Shown here in pieces: positions 27,593 to 36,524 of a stretch of 64,000 bases of DNA. The stretch comes from Halomarina pelagica (GTDB taxonomy: Archaea; Halobacteriota; Halobacteria; Halobacteriales; Haloarculaceae). The notes below the pieces were generated by a model, which saw nothing but the letters and a program-made list of their open reading frames with translations, searched no databases and had not been told where the DNA came from. How positions within the stretch are numbered: the stretch's first letter is position 1; each line of letters starts with the position of its first letter. The stretch spans positions 186,001 to 250,000 of the forward strand of contig NZ_CP100454.1 of the NCBI RefSeq assembly GCF_024228315.1, given 5' to 3'. A program made the position numbers and the translations under genes.

Positions 27593-28465
27593 TCAGTTCC
27601 TAAGGGACGTGCGTTTACCCTTCTCGATCGGTGCCCCCACGGTATTCCCCCACTCAACCCACGACCCGTAGTAGTTCCGGACATCTTCGTATCCGAGTAT
27701 CTCGTGGAGAACAAACCACGTGAGTGCAGACCGTTCACCGATACGGCAGTACGTGATCACGTCCTCATTCCCGTCGATATCGTGTTCCTCGTACACCGCA
27801 CGAAGTTCGTCTTCGGCTTTGAAGCAGCCGGTACTCTCGACGACCTGATTCCACGGAATGTTGTATGCACTGGGAATATGTCCACCGCGCTGGACACCCT
27901 CGTTCCACCCGGGCGGGGCGAGTATTTCACCACGATATTCCTCGGGCGTTCGGACATCGACAAGCGTCGTCTCCATCTCGAGTGCATCCATGACGTCAGG
28001 ACGGTCAGCTCGGATCTCTGGTTTCCGAGCATCGACGGTATAGGACTGCGATGTGAACGACGGTACCTCTGTCGTGAACGGTGCATCGCGTTCTTCCCAA
28101 AAATCCCGTCCTCCGTCGAGTAGACGGACGTCCGCGTGCCCGTAGTACGTGAGGAGCCAGTAGGCGTGCGCGGCGAACCAGTTCATCATATCGCCGTAGA
28201 TGACGACCGTCGAATTGGGGCGAATGCCAAGCGCACCCAGGAGTTCTTCGAACGCCGCTTCGGATGGCACATCGAAGGTCGTCGGGTCCTGAAGGTCGGT
28301 TCGCCAGTCGACCTTGCTCGCACCGGGGATATGTTCGTGCTCGTAGTTGCTGGGATCGATGTCGACTTCGAGTAAGCGTATCGACGGGTCGTCTTTCTGC
28401 ACCTCGTCTAATCGGTCGACGAGCCACCCGGCAGAGACGACCGCGTCGGTGGGAGAAGTAGTCAT
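27593..28465 (-). CDS. Sulfurtransferase with two rhodanese domains
   Basis: 290 aa, thiosulfate/3-mercaptopyruvate sulfurtransferase type. The N-terminal rhodanese domain is inactive (VSAGWLVDRLDEV, LEVDIDP, VVIYGDMMNWFAAHAYWLL with Asp in the cysteine position). The C-terminal domain has catalytic Cys240 in TYCRIGERSAL. CRIGERS loops fit thiosulfate sulfurtransferases more than mercaptopyruvate enzymes. It is 55 bases downstream of the Bat-type regulator gene, same strand, suggesting a shared sulfur-compound regulon with YeiH. Confidence 0.9.
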   Translation of the reverse strand: MTTSPTDAVVSAGWLVDRLDEVQKDDPSIRLLEVDIDPSNYEHEHIPGASKVDWRTDLQDPTTFDVPSEAAFEELLGALGIRPNSTVVIYGDMMNWFAAHAYWLLTYYGHADVRLLDGGRDFWEERDAPFTTEVPSFTSQSYTVDARKPEIRADRPDVMDALEMETTLVDVRTPEEYRGEILAPPGWNEGVQRGGHIPSAYNIPWNQVVESTGCFKAEDELRAVYEEHDIDGNEDVITYCRIGERSALTWFVLHEILGYEDVRNYYGSWVEWGNTVGAPIEKGKRTSLRN

Positions 28466-28520
28466 ATCCGGGGATTAGTCGGCGCACGCATTAATCTCCT
28501 GCTGTCACACACCGACGTAG

Positions 28521-29258
28521 CTATTCGAGCCACCGCGTGGTTTCGTCCCGATCGACGTATCGGTGGGTCAGGGTCGACTCAGCTTGTCGGAGCCGATAGG
28601 AGAGTGTCGACCGGGGGATGCCGAGTTCGACAGCGAGTTCGTCGAGCGTCGTTTCCCGAGGTGGGTCGTAATACCCCGCCGAAACGGCTGTGCGGAGTGC
28701 AATCTCCTGTTCTTCCGGAAGATTGACGCCCGCCATCTGCTTCCGTCGCCATTCGCTAGCATCCCGGAGGTGGCCCATTCTGAACGAGAGCCCGTTGTGG
28801 AGTCTCGCTCCGAGTTCATCGTAGAAGATGCCGATTTTCTCGTCCGAGCGCATGAGAACGCGCCACCAGCACGACTCTTCATGCCGCCGGGTCTCGAAAA
28901 TCAGTCCATCGGGCAGATGTTTCCCGGCGAGCGTGTGAACGGACTCACACTGACGGATATCCGCCAGGTACGAGTACAGAACGAGTTCGTTCGTCGAATA
29001 TTCTACGACGTCGTGATGGCGTTCAGCCACGCACCGCTGTTCGGTGATCGCTTCCCCGCAGCAACTGTCGTCGAACCGCACATTTTCGAGATGGTCGAGA
29101 GCTGTCTCGGGGCCGGTAACGTGCTCCATCCGCCAGAAGGCGTGTTCGTCGACGACCGCATCGAGCGAGTGCGCAGTGAGCGTCGAGTTCTCGATAAAGA
29201 CATCCATGATAGGATCACTCCCGTGCTCATAGTCGATAGCGAACGTGAATTCCCGCAT
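28521..29258 (-). CDS. Bat-type helix-turn-helix transcriptional regulator
   Basis: 245 aa. The N-terminal sensory half contains a cysteine cluster (DDSCCGEAITEQRC). The C-terminal HTH_10 domain reads EEQEIALRTAVSAGYYDPPR, then LDELAVELGIPRSTLSYRLR. Start at ATG 29258. The longer frame from a TTG at 29285 would overlap the operator-like dyad. It lies between YeiH and rhodanese genes on the same strand. The cysteines could sense thiol or sulfur redox state, which is inference. It is the natural candidate to bind the TTGTC-N4-GACAA sites. Confidence 0.85.
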   Translation of the reverse strand: MREFTFAIDYEHGSDPIMDVFIENSTLTAHSLDAVVDEHAFWRMEHVTGPETALDHLENVRFDDSCCGEAITEQRCVAERHHDVVEYSTNELVLYSYLADIRQCESVHTLAGKHLPDGLIFETRRHEESCWWRVLMRSDEKIGIFYDELGARLHNGLSFRMGHLRDASEWRRKQMAGVNLPEEQEIALRTAVSAGYYDPPRETTLDELAVELGIPRSTLSYRLRQAESTLTHRYVDRDETTRWLE

Positions 29259-29271
29259 TACGTAACGATAA

Positions 29272-29285
29272 CTGTCGTTCGACAA
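29272..29285. promoter_or_regulatory. Operator-like dyad upstream of the Bat-type regulator
   Basis: CTGTCGTTCGACAA matches TTGTC-N4-GACAA with one mismatch, 14 bases before the regulator ATG and 17 after the YeiH stop. The same dyad occurs twice upstream of the yeiH unit (30501-30531). Confidence 0.55.
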
Positions 29286-29301
29286 AACCGTTCCCGGTTT
29301 C

Positions 29302-30324
29302 TCAGAACAGCGCCTGTACGACGAAGAGCATCACCGTCGCGACGATCACTAAGCCGGTTAGCACCACGAGAATTGGCATGTATCCCGTAGACTGGAGATC
29401 GCTGACCTGGATTTCGAGTCCAAGTCCAGCGAACGCGATGAGGAACGCCCAATCAGAGAGATTCGACAGCGACGCGACCTGGGCGCTGCTCAGGACTCCG
29501 AGGTTCGCGACGATCATTACGGCAATAAAGCCGAGGACGAACTTCGGAAACGTGTCCCAGAGAAATCGCCACCCAACGGCGCTTTCAACAGTCCCACCGT
29601 CCGTTGTAGCCGTTTTCGATTCAGTGTTATCGGTCCTCCGGGCGTAGTAGAGGGCATAGGCGATGGCGACGAGACCGATGAGCGCGTTCCGGGTGAGTTT
29701 CACGAGCAACGCCCACTGACCGGCAGTGTTCGAGAACGCGAAGCCAGCGGCAGTAACAGGGCCGGTGCTGAACATCGTGAGACCGGCCCAGATTCCGAAG
29801 ACGGTATCAGAGAGTCCAAGGACGTGGCCGACAAACGGATAGACGAAGAGGGTCGTCGCGTCGAAGAGGAGAACGGTCGCAGCGGCATACGCGATACGGC
29901 TATCGTCAGCGGCAATGCTCTCGGCAATCGCCACGACGGCCGACACGCCACAGACACCCGAACCGGCGGCGAGGAGCGAGCCGGTTTCTTCCTGAATGGC
30001 GAAGACGGTCCGTGCGAGGACCTCAACGGTGATGATCGTCGTCGCGACGGTGGCGACGACGAGCAGGAGGATCGTCGGACCGGCCGCGATGACGCGGTTG
30101 AGCGCTACGCTCGCCCCCATGACGACGATGCCGAGTTCGAGCCAGAGTTTGTGGGTTCCGACGGCGGTCCGCGCCCAGTCCGGAATCCCGTACAGATTCC
30201 CAATGACGAGCCCCAGACCGATCGTGACGATGAGGTGGTTCACCGGGATGATGGAAGCGGTGAACCGTCCGGTGAGTCCGATCACGAGGAGGAACGCGAG
30301 TCCAGGGAAGAGTGTTCGCTTCAT
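29302..30324 (-). CDS. YeiH family putative sulfur-anion exporter (UPF0324)
   Basis: 340 aa, about 10 helices. Family features are the NHLIVTIGLGLVIGNLYGIP segment, LWLELGIVVMGASVALNRV, GSLLAAGSGVCGVSAVVAIA and FSTGPVTAAGFAFS. Proteins of this conserved family were first annotated as putative sulfate exporters, and some are linked to sulfonate or taurine catabolism. The start at ATG 30324 follows the stop of a 43-codon gene by a few bases. Association with rhodanese and a cysteine-rich regulator supports a sulfite or sulfate role. Confidence 0.85.
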   Translation of the reverse strand: MKRTLFPGLAFLLVIGLTGRFTASIIPVNHLIVTIGLGLVIGNLYGIPDWARTAVGTHKLWLELGIVVMGASVALNRVIAAGPTILLLVVATVATTIITVEVLARTVFAIQEETGSLLAAGSGVCGVSAVVAIAESIAADDSRIAYAAATVLLFDATTLFVYPFVGHVLGLSDTVFGIWAGLTMFSTGPVTAAGFAFSNTAGQWALLVKLTRNALIGLVAIAYALYYARRTDNTESKTATTDGGTVESAVGWRFLWDTFPKFVLGFIAVMIVANLGVLSSAQVASLSNLSDWAFLIAFAGLGLEIQVSDLQSTGYMPILVVLTGLVIVATVMLFVVQALF

Positions 30325-30328
30325 TCGG

Positions 30329-30460
30329 TCACCAGGGAATCGGAACGCCAAGATAGACGACGATGAGTGCGAACAAGCCCAACAGAACTGCCTGCCAGCC
30401 ACTCTCGAGGGTTGTCCACCACTGGGCAAGCGCTTCGGAGATGTATTTGCCGTCGATCAC
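30329..30460 (-). CDS. 43-residue membrane peptide preceding YeiH
   Basis: Starts with GTG 30460 and reads VIDGKYISEALAQWWTTLES, then GWQAVLLGLFALIVVYLGVP: an amphipathic N terminus and one membrane helix. The stop is 4 bases before the YeiH ATG, so the two are coupled. Too small for a named family. It may be a subunit or assembly factor of the transporter. An upstream extension of the frame crosses the operator and was rejected. Confidence 0.6.
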   Translation of the reverse strand: MIDGKYISEALAQWWTTLESGWQAVLLGLFALIVVYLGVPIPW

Positions 30461-30500
30461 TGTATCACTCTCTCGGATGAGAACCAGAATGAAAATTCGG

Positions 30501-30531
30501 TTGTCGTAGGACAAATATTGTCGCACGACAA
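30501..30531. promoter_or_regulatory. Tandem operator TTGTC-N4-GACAA upstream of the YeiH unit
   Basis: TTGTCGTAGGACAA (30501-30514) and TTGTCGCACGACAA (30518-30531) are two dyads spaced 17 bases centre to centre, separated by ATA. The second is a perfect palindrome. The array surrounds an AATATT TATA-like core about 55 bases before the GTG start, so a bound regulator would control promoter access. Confidence 0.65.
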
Positions 30532-30993
30532 ATGTAGACGACTGTTCGGTTTTGTTCGGGTCGGACAACCCGAGAGGTAAGAATAAGCCAAGCTCAATGG
30601 GATGATTGAGCACGGTCGGACTGGCGTTTCATTATGCTCTGGCGCGCTCCGACTCGCCGCCACGGCAATCGTCGCGTGGTTCCGCGAAAGGACACCCACG
30701 ATACATGATTTCTGGAATCACGGAGGCGGTGACCGATAATTTGAGCAGATCCAGTTTCTGAAGGATACGGCAATGCTTGGAGCGGTTATTAAGCTCCTCA
30801 CGCGAATTCGATCCGGAACCATCGGTGACGAGGATACGTAGCCAGCGAGTCACCACATATTTCGTTTTTGTTACGACAACCAACGACATCACCTCTCGAA
30901 GGATGGCCGCCCGACAGAGACTGTCGGCGGCCAAACGACACTTGAATTGCCGTTCCGAACAAGTACTTCATCCGGAAAGACAACCATCCAACT
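30532..30993. other. Intergenic region with a strong hairpin
   Basis: No gene recognised in about 460 bases. A strong hairpin lies at 30904-30933: TGGCCGCC-C-GACAG, loop AGA, CTGTC-GGCGGCCA, a 13-bp stem with one bulge. It is 61 bases before the deaminase start and lacks a T-run, so it is not an obvious terminator. Confidence 0.5.
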
Positions 30994-31458
30994 ATGACAG
31001 CTCCCGAATTCGATGAGTTCGATCACGACGCACATATGCGCGAAACTTTCAAGCTTGCGCGCGAGGCTACCGCTCGTGGCGACAAACCGTTCGGCTCCGT
31101 GCTCGTCCGCGACGATACAGTCATCATGAACGATTCGAATCGTGAGATTACGGACGACGATATCCGGCGTCACCCCGAACTCCATCTCGCGTACCGTTCA
31201 TGCCAAGAATACAGCGCTGATGAGCGAGCTGCGATGGTGATGTATACGAGCACTGAACCCTGTCCGATGTGTGCTGGCGGAATGGTGACAGCTGGGTTCG
31301 GGCGCGTCGTATATAGTGTCGGAAGTGATGAACTCACGGCGTTTACAGGGGTTGAGCCAACAGTCCGGTCCGCAGAAATCCTGGATGGTGTTAGTGACGT
31401 TGTCGGGCCCCTGTTGAATGAGGAAGGTCACCAGATTCATCAAGAGTACGACTGGTGA
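30994..31458 (+). CDS. Nucleoside/guanine deaminase family protein
   Basis: 154 aa, cytidine-deaminase-like fold. Zinc site: His60-Pro-Glu62 (R-H-P-E-L-H) and Cys90/Cys93 in TEPCPMCAGGM. Glu62 is the proton shuttle. Most relatives have H-A-E, but H-P-E is seen in some members of this superfamily. DKPFGSVLVRDD is the N-terminal block shared with guanine and tRNA adenosine deaminases. The C-terminal EYDW tail lacks tRNA-binding basic residues, so a free nucleobase or nucleoside substrate is more likely. Confidence 0.85.
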   Translation: MTAPEFDEFDHDAHMRETFKLAREATARGDKPFGSVLVRDDTVIMNDSNREITDDDIRRHPELHLAYRSCQEYSADERAAMVMYTSTEPCPMCAGGMVTAGFGRVVYSVGSDELTAFTGVEPTVRSAEILDGVSDVVGPLLNEEGHQIHQEYDW

Positions 31459-31486
31459 CTAGGTCAATCCATTCAGAGGGATCGTC

Positions 31487-31810
31487 CTAGTGACCTCCGG
31501 AAACGAGGTGGAGGCCGACGATCCCGAAGATAATCACTGAGATAAATAGGAGGCGAGCACTCGTTGCTGGCTCGTCGAATAGCACGATGCCGAGTGAAGC
31601 AGTTCCGACAGCTCCAATGCCCGTCCAGACAGCGTACGCGGTTCCAATCGGCAGATCCTGAACCGCTCTCGCGAGCAGTACCATGCTAATGATGAGCGCA
31701 ACGACTGTGCCCACTGTCGGTAGCGGTTCCGAGAGACCGTCAGAGTACTCCAGGCCAATTGCCCAGGCGATCTCGAACAGGCCAGCTATGAAGAGAACGA
31801 CCCACGACAT
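31487..31810 (-). CDS. SMR family transporter, Gdx/SugE-like guanidinium exporter
   Basis: 107 aa, four helices. The central glutamate in AGLFEIAWAIGLEYSDGL, with W-A and S-D-G, matches the Gdx (formerly SugE) branch, which exports guanidinium, rather than EmrE-type drug pumps. The helix-3 block GTAYAVWTGIGAVGTASLG is typical. Such proteins act as dual-topology dimers. ATG 31810 was chosen. The upstream extension is polar. Confidence 0.85.
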   Translation of the reverse strand: MSWVVLFIAGLFEIAWAIGLEYSDGLSEPLPTVGTVVALIISMVLLARAVQDLPIGTAYAVWTGIGAVGTASLGIVLFDEPATSARLLFISVIIFGIVGLHLVSGGH

Positions 31811-31886
31811 TAGGCGACTGTTGTTCCCTGATGGGACTATAAATTTCGAAATCACGTCGGACTGGTTCTCGCTCTCAGACGGCCGG

Positions 31887-32809
31887 TTAGGCTAATCGTT
31901 CGCCGAGGAGGGGAGCACTCACGGTAAGCCCAGTGGCCATGGCAGTTCCAAGAAAGGTGAGCGGATACGGGAGTCTAACTGCGTACGTGGCCCCAAAAAT
32001 CACAGCTGCAAGCACTGCCACGACAAGTGCGACGAATACCTCATCAGTTTCTGTTGGATGAGTCGGTGTTGCTTCGGCGATTCGTCGCCACACCACCCAC
32101 GCACCGACTGCACCGCCGACAGCAGCGACACTATCGAAATTCAGGTTCACAACGAGTCCAAGTACCCCAATCACAACTGCCACGAGTAAGACCCGTTCCG
32201 AATCAGCTCCGTGGTCAGCGAGCACATAGAGGCCGCCGAGGATGACAATACCGAGAAGGACGCCAGTGAGCACATCGACGACATAGTGCACACCGAGAAT
32301 TAGCCGGGATACCGAAACAAGAGCAATGACTATTCCGGCGATTCCGACCCGGGTTCGAACTCGTCCACGGTCAATAACGAGTGCCAGTCCACCCCAAACC
32401 ATCGTCGTTCCCAGCGCGTGTCCGCTCGGGAAGCCGGGGCCCTCTGCAGTCGTGATACTTCTGAAGAGTCCAGCAAATATCGATGGCACCCATCGAAGTG
32501 GCGGTGGCTCGGTCGCTCCCGGAGGCCGCGGAAGCAACAGTAGGTCTTTGAGAATCCCGATAAGCGCTAGATACGTGATGATCAGAGAATGATGAAGAGG
32601 CCTTCGCTCCGCTCGACTTGCAACCGCGGCAGGGCCTCGCCACCAATGTAGAGAACGCCTCCGAGGAGAAACAGGAACCAGACGTCACCTAACTGCGTGA
32701 CGAGTGTGAATGAGACGATCACTATCCACGGCGCTTGGCCGTGCAGGAGTTCGGTAATCCCTATCCCTCGACTGATACCGACCAATGTCTCAGTTGTGGT
32801 AGTTCGCAT
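31887..32809 (-). pseudogene. PAP2 family membrane phosphatase, frameshifted
   Basis: Reading from ATG 32809, the first frame encodes a membrane N terminus up to RSEGLFIIL and stops. The rest continues in another frame as ITYLALIGILKDLLLLPRP. All three acid-phosphatase motifs are present after the shift: KDLLLLPRP, FPSGHALGT, and SRLILGVHYVVD. The break lies at 32584-32587, where CAGAGAAT would be in frame as CAGAAT, a duplicated AG. Either the gene was inactivated recently or this is a sequencing or assembly error. An intact protein would be about 306 aa, a lipid-phosphate or diphosphate phosphatase. Confidence 0.8.
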
Positions 32810-33122
32810 ATTTCGGGGTTTCGACTGCACCGCATCTCGCAAATAGAGTTCCGTCAAACGTGTGAGCAGCCGAGACGGAGGGGCGCTCACAGGTGCTTCC
32901 GTCCTGCTGCATCGACCAGTCTGGTGTTACTAGTGAGGTTTCTCAACAACCCTCTTCTAGCTGACTGATTCGACCAGACGCCTCGCGAATCGCTCCGATA
33001 CGATCCAGCTACGCCAGCCCTCCTCACAGTCTCATACTATCAGTGAAAGTCAGCTGGCCGAGGACATACTTGTCTCCCGGTGGGTTGACTACGCTGGGCA
33101 TCGAAGACTCAAGACAGTAATC
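32810..33122. other. Intergenic region without a recognisable gene
   Basis: About 313 bases between the divergent PAP2 and DUF488 genes. No conserved frame. Presumably it contains both promoters. Confidence 0.45.
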
Positions 33123-33557
33123 GTGACTCCCTCCAGTCTCCTCGAGGATACGTACGTCGCAGGGCTACAGCATGACCTCGTAGACATTTCCTCGGAGGCC
33201 ACGCTCGTGGGTGTAGTTCGACGGCCAACCGGCTGGTTCAGAACGGCGATTGACGAGAACTGTTCTGCACTCGGCCCTCCGGATGATCTCCTAGACGAGT
33301 TCAAACAGCGTCACGAGGATTTCAAGATGCAGGGGCTGTGTGACGAGGGAGCACATAATGCTGCCTGGGACGAGGTCGGTTTCGACGAGCGGTATCGAAC
33401 ACATCTCACCGAAGCTGCGGAAACCCAATCCGCAGTCGCTGAACTCACCGATCGTCTCCGTAACGAGGAACACCTCGTCTTGGTCTGTTTCGAGAACACC
33501 GACCAGAAACGGTGTCATCGAACGCTTCTCAAAGACTACATCGCTGACCAGCTGTAA
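33123..33557 (+). CDS. DUF488 family protein
   Basis: 144 aa. LVLVCFENTDQKRCHRTLL is the signature C-F-E-x-x-x-x-x-C-H-R motif of DUF488, with two conserved cysteines and a histidine. The length is typical. Biochemical function is not established for the family. No clear operon. Confidence 0.8.
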   Translation: MTPSSLLEDTYVAGLQHDLVDISSEATLVGVVRRPTGWFRTAIDENCSALGPPDDLLDEFKQRHEDFKMQGLCDEGAHNAAWDEVGFDERYRTHLTEAAETQSAVAELTDRLRNEEHLVLVCFENTDQKRCHRTLLKDYIADQL

Positions 33558-33750
33558 TCGCCAAGTCGATCGTGTGGCGGAACTCTCAACGCGTTCCGAC
33601 GACGAAACAGCACATGAGGAGACCGTTGAAGATTACATGGAGACGCGAAAGGAACAGAACGCGCATGAACCATCTCAGTTGAAACAGGCCACCCACGACC
33701 GCAATGGAGGTGAGGCAGTTTTCCACACTCCAATCGAAAACGTTGACGGC
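33558..33750. other. Intergenic region between convergent genes
   Basis: 193 bases with no gene recognised. It separates DUF488 from the convergent ZIP gene. Confidence 0.4.
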
Positions 33751-34443
33751 CTAAATTACTGTCAGCGCAAACGTCATGAGAAAGCCAACGGCGGTGGCGA
33801 CAGCGACCGCAGGGCCACCCTCTTCGAATGCGTCTGGCATCGTGGCGTCGGCAAGTGTGGCGAGAATAGCTCCGCCGGCAAACGATCGAACCACTGCGAG
33901 CGTCACAGAGGACACGCCTTGAAGGAACACGTTGCCAGCAACGACCGAGACGAAGAGTACGACCCCCGTCGCCGTCCAGAGCACGAGGATAGATGAGCGC
34001 GAAGAACCGGCCGACTGCATCTCGGAGGCCCCACCGATTCCCTCAGGGACATTGTTGACCACGATAGCTACAAACAACGGGAGTGTTTCGGTTCCACCGA
34101 TGAACGTAATCCCGAGGACTACACTCTCGGGGATCCCATCGAAGAGTGAGCCAAGAAAGAGCGACATCCCATCGCTACCGCGCCCGATACGCTCTACGAA
34201 CAGGATGGCGACGACGTAGACGATCGCTCCGGCCAGCAAACTTGCCCCAGGAAGGACAATACCTGCCGTCTCAACCGACTCAACAAACAGATCCGTAGCG
34301 AGTGCTGTTATAAACGCGCCGCTAGCGAATGCGAGGATCGTGGCTAACAGTTGCTGCGGCGGTATCCAGACCAATCCGAGGACGGCCCCAAATGTGAGCG
34401 AGCCCGAGGCGAGGGCCGCGATAAGGAGAAGCAACAGATCCAT
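33751..34443 (-). CDS. ZIP family divalent metal transporter
   Basis: 230 aa, about 8 helices. The metal-binding helix-4/5 motifs read FLGSLFDGIPESVVLG and VAIVVNNVPEGIGGASEM, where the family consensus is H-N-x-P-E-G and H-x-x-P-E. The first histidine is replaced by Asp/Asn (DGIPES, NNVPEG). This occurs in some archaeal members and may change metal preference. It imports Zn, Fe or Mn into the cytoplasm. Confidence 0.83.
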   Translation of the reverse strand: MDLLLLLIAALASGSLTFGAVLGLVWIPPQQLLATILAFASGAFITALATDLFVESVETAGIVLPGASLLAGAIVYVVAILFVERIGRGSDGMSLFLGSLFDGIPESVVLGITFIGGTETLPLFVAIVVNNVPEGIGGASEMQSAGSSRSSILVLWTATGVVLFVSVVAGNVFLQGVSSVTLAVVRSFAGGAILATLADATMPDAFEEGGPAVAVATAVGFLMTFALTVI

Positions 34444-34772
34444 GTATGATGTTCAAAGAGTACGGTACTTGGTCCTACCGCGTGGGAATTATCCTGGTCG
34501 TACGGTCAATGGTCAGTTTTCCAGTCGTAGCGGTTATTTGGAAGTATGGGTCCGGTGAGTTCCTCCACCAGATCGCGAAAGTTCCCGATCTGGGCGGCCT
34601 CATTGAAGTACGTCAAAGACGGAAACGACTGGCCCAGGAGTGGAATCAGACCGCGAATACCGGCTGGTGCGACAGTAATGGAACCGGACATCAGGTAGCC
34701 AAGAAGGACCTTCCAAGCATCGCAACCTGTTGGTGGTACTTGCTTTGGGAAGAGCGATTGCGAGATATCCGC
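34444..34772. other. Intergenic region, possible gene remnant
   Basis: 329 bases between the ZIP gene and the dehydrogenase. A minus-strand frame at 34506-34691 (SGSITVAPAGIRGLIPLLGQ and onward, 61 codons) is fairly hydrophobic and could be the end of a lost membrane protein, but I cannot assign it. Confidence 0.35.
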
Positions 34773-35708
34773 CTACACGATCCGATTGACGAATTCCTCG
34801 CCGGCGTCGATGCGGGCGAGGTTCTTCCGGACGAGTTCCGCGACGTTCCGATAGTAGTCCTTGGTAAACCCCGCACAGTGTGGTGTGACGAGAACCTCCT
34901 CGAACTCCCAGAGTGGGGACTCTTCGGGCAGCGGTTCCGCCTCGAAGACGTCGAGTGCAGCGCCACCGAGTTCCCCAGCTTCGAGGGCATCAACGAGCGC
35001 CTCCTGGTCGACTACAGGGCCACGCGCGACGTTGATCAGAATCGCGTCGTCTCGCATCGCGGCGAGTTCCTCGGTGGAGATAAGATGGCGAGTTTCGTCG
35101 ACGAGCGGCACCGCGAGCACGACAAACTTCGAATCCCGGATCGCGGTATGGAGGTCGTCCGGTGGGTAGACTGTTTGGACTCCATCGAGCGGCTCACCCG
35201 TGCGACGAACGCCGACGACGTCGAGTCCGAGCGCAGACGCCCGCTCCACGATTCCCCGTCCGAGTGTCCCTAACCCGACAATGCAACACCGCTCGTCTGC
35301 CAGCGTATAGGCGTCGTCCCATACGGGTGGCGACCACTCCCGCTGGGTCTGCGATTTCACGGCCGGCAGCAGCCGACGTGCGAACGAAAGCATGTACCCC
35401 ACGACGGTCTCGCCGACCGCCGGACCGTGGATGCCACTGCTGTTTGTAAGGATCACGCCGTGCTCGCGTAATTCGTCGAAGGGGAAGCGATCCACACCCG
35501 CCTGAATCGAGTGGATCCAGTTGACTCCCTCGAGGTAACTATCGTGGTAGACCATCGTGACGACGGCATCGTACGGTTCGAGAGAGTCAGCGCCAGCATC
35601 GATTATTCCCACGTCGACAGCATCCCCGAGGGCGCCTCGCAACTCTTCGGGGGGAAAGACGGCCGAGACGGACTCATCGACTGCGATGCTCGAGATCTCC
35701 ATACTCAT
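34773..35708 (-). CDS. D-2-hydroxyacid dehydrogenase (NAD-dependent)
   Basis: 311 aa. IVGLGTLGRGIVERASAL is the NAD-binding motif. Catalytic residues are visible: Arg in LINVARGPVVDQEALVDALE, Glu in LDVFEAEPLPEESPLW, His in VTPHCAGF. The family reduces 2-oxoacids or oxidises D-2-hydroxyacids such as lactate, glycerate or phosphoglycerate. A start at 35702, two codons on, is equally possible. It is a single gene, so the substrate is unknown. Confidence 0.9.
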   Translation of the reverse strand: MSMEISSIAVDESVSAVFPPEELRGALGDAVDVGIIDAGADSLEPYDAVVTMVYHDSYLEGVNWIHSIQAGVDRFPFDELREHGVILTNSSGIHGPAVGETVVGYMLSFARRLLPAVKSQTQREWSPPVWDDAYTLADERCCIVGLGTLGRGIVERASALGLDVVGVRRTGEPLDGVQTVYPPDDLHTAIRDSKFVVLAVPLVDETRHLISTEELAAMRDDAILINVARGPVVDQEALVDALEAGELGGAALDVFEAEPLPEESPLWEFEEVLVTPHCAGFTKDYYRNVAELVRKNLARIDAGEEFVNRIV

Positions 35709-35981
35709 CGTGTTCGGTTGTACGCGTATTCAAGCGTCCGAAACCTACCGGAACAGGATTGTTCCTACAATCCAGTTCAGAATCCTACTGACTCCGGCTC
35801 TACTTTTCATCGAATTCATCGGTACGTGTCTTCAGCATCAATCGAGACGCTGACTATCGAATAGAGTTTCTCAACGTATCCGAGGTCATAGCAGGCCCAG
35901 CTCGGGTATCAACACAGCTCCGCTGGAGTGGTTGGAATGGGTTCACAACTCCTAGATGAATTTCACCGGTGAGATGATTGG

Positions 35982-36377
35982 TCACGGATTCGTCGCTGCA
36001 CGCGTATCGCGGACGAATTGGATTACTGCGGCGAGGAGGACGAGACAGATGACGATCATCGCGCCCTGAGAGACGGCCGCGATAACCGAGTCGACTGAAT
36101 CGCCAATGAGCAATGCGATAATCGCTGGAATCCCTCGCATCGAACCCAGCACACCGAGCACTGCCAGGAGCCCGATTCCGTAGGCAGCGAGCCGTTGCCG
36201 AGTCGGCTGCTGGCGTCCCACCACGCCCAAGATGGCGATGACACTGCCGAAGATGGCCGGAATGAGTGCCGTGATGCTTGCGAAGTCAGAAAGAACGTAG
36301 GCACCGACACCCAAGACGACGAGTACGATTCCGAGGACAATGCCCAGCATGAATGTGGGCGGACTGGAATTCGCCAT
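35982..36377 (-). CDS. Small membrane protein
   Basis: 131 aa with four hydrophobic segments (TFMLGIVLGIVLVVLGVGAY, LIPAIFGSVIAILGVVG, AAYGIGLLAVLGVLGSM, MIVICLVLLAAVIQF). No conserved polar motif. Similar four-helix proteins are widespread and unnamed in haloarchaea. ATG 36377 was chosen over the longer polar extension. Confidence 0.6.
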   Translation of the reverse strand: MANSSPPTFMLGIVLGIVLVVLGVGAYVLSDFASITALIPAIFGSVIAILGVVGRQQPTRQRLAAYGIGLLAVLGVLGSMRGIPAIIALLIGDSVDSVIAAVSQGAMIVICLVLLAAVIQFVRDTRAATNP

Positions 36378-36524
36378 ATTTGGAACCCTGTGTGGGAGAG
36401 GCGTATAGGTTTCCACTCGTGACGAGCTGGCTCACCGCTCTTCGCTGTTTCGGGACGGATGGCAGCGACAGTTCGCAGTTACTCGTTGTCGACCGTCGGA
36501 GCGGGGATTCAGTTGTTGATGGGG

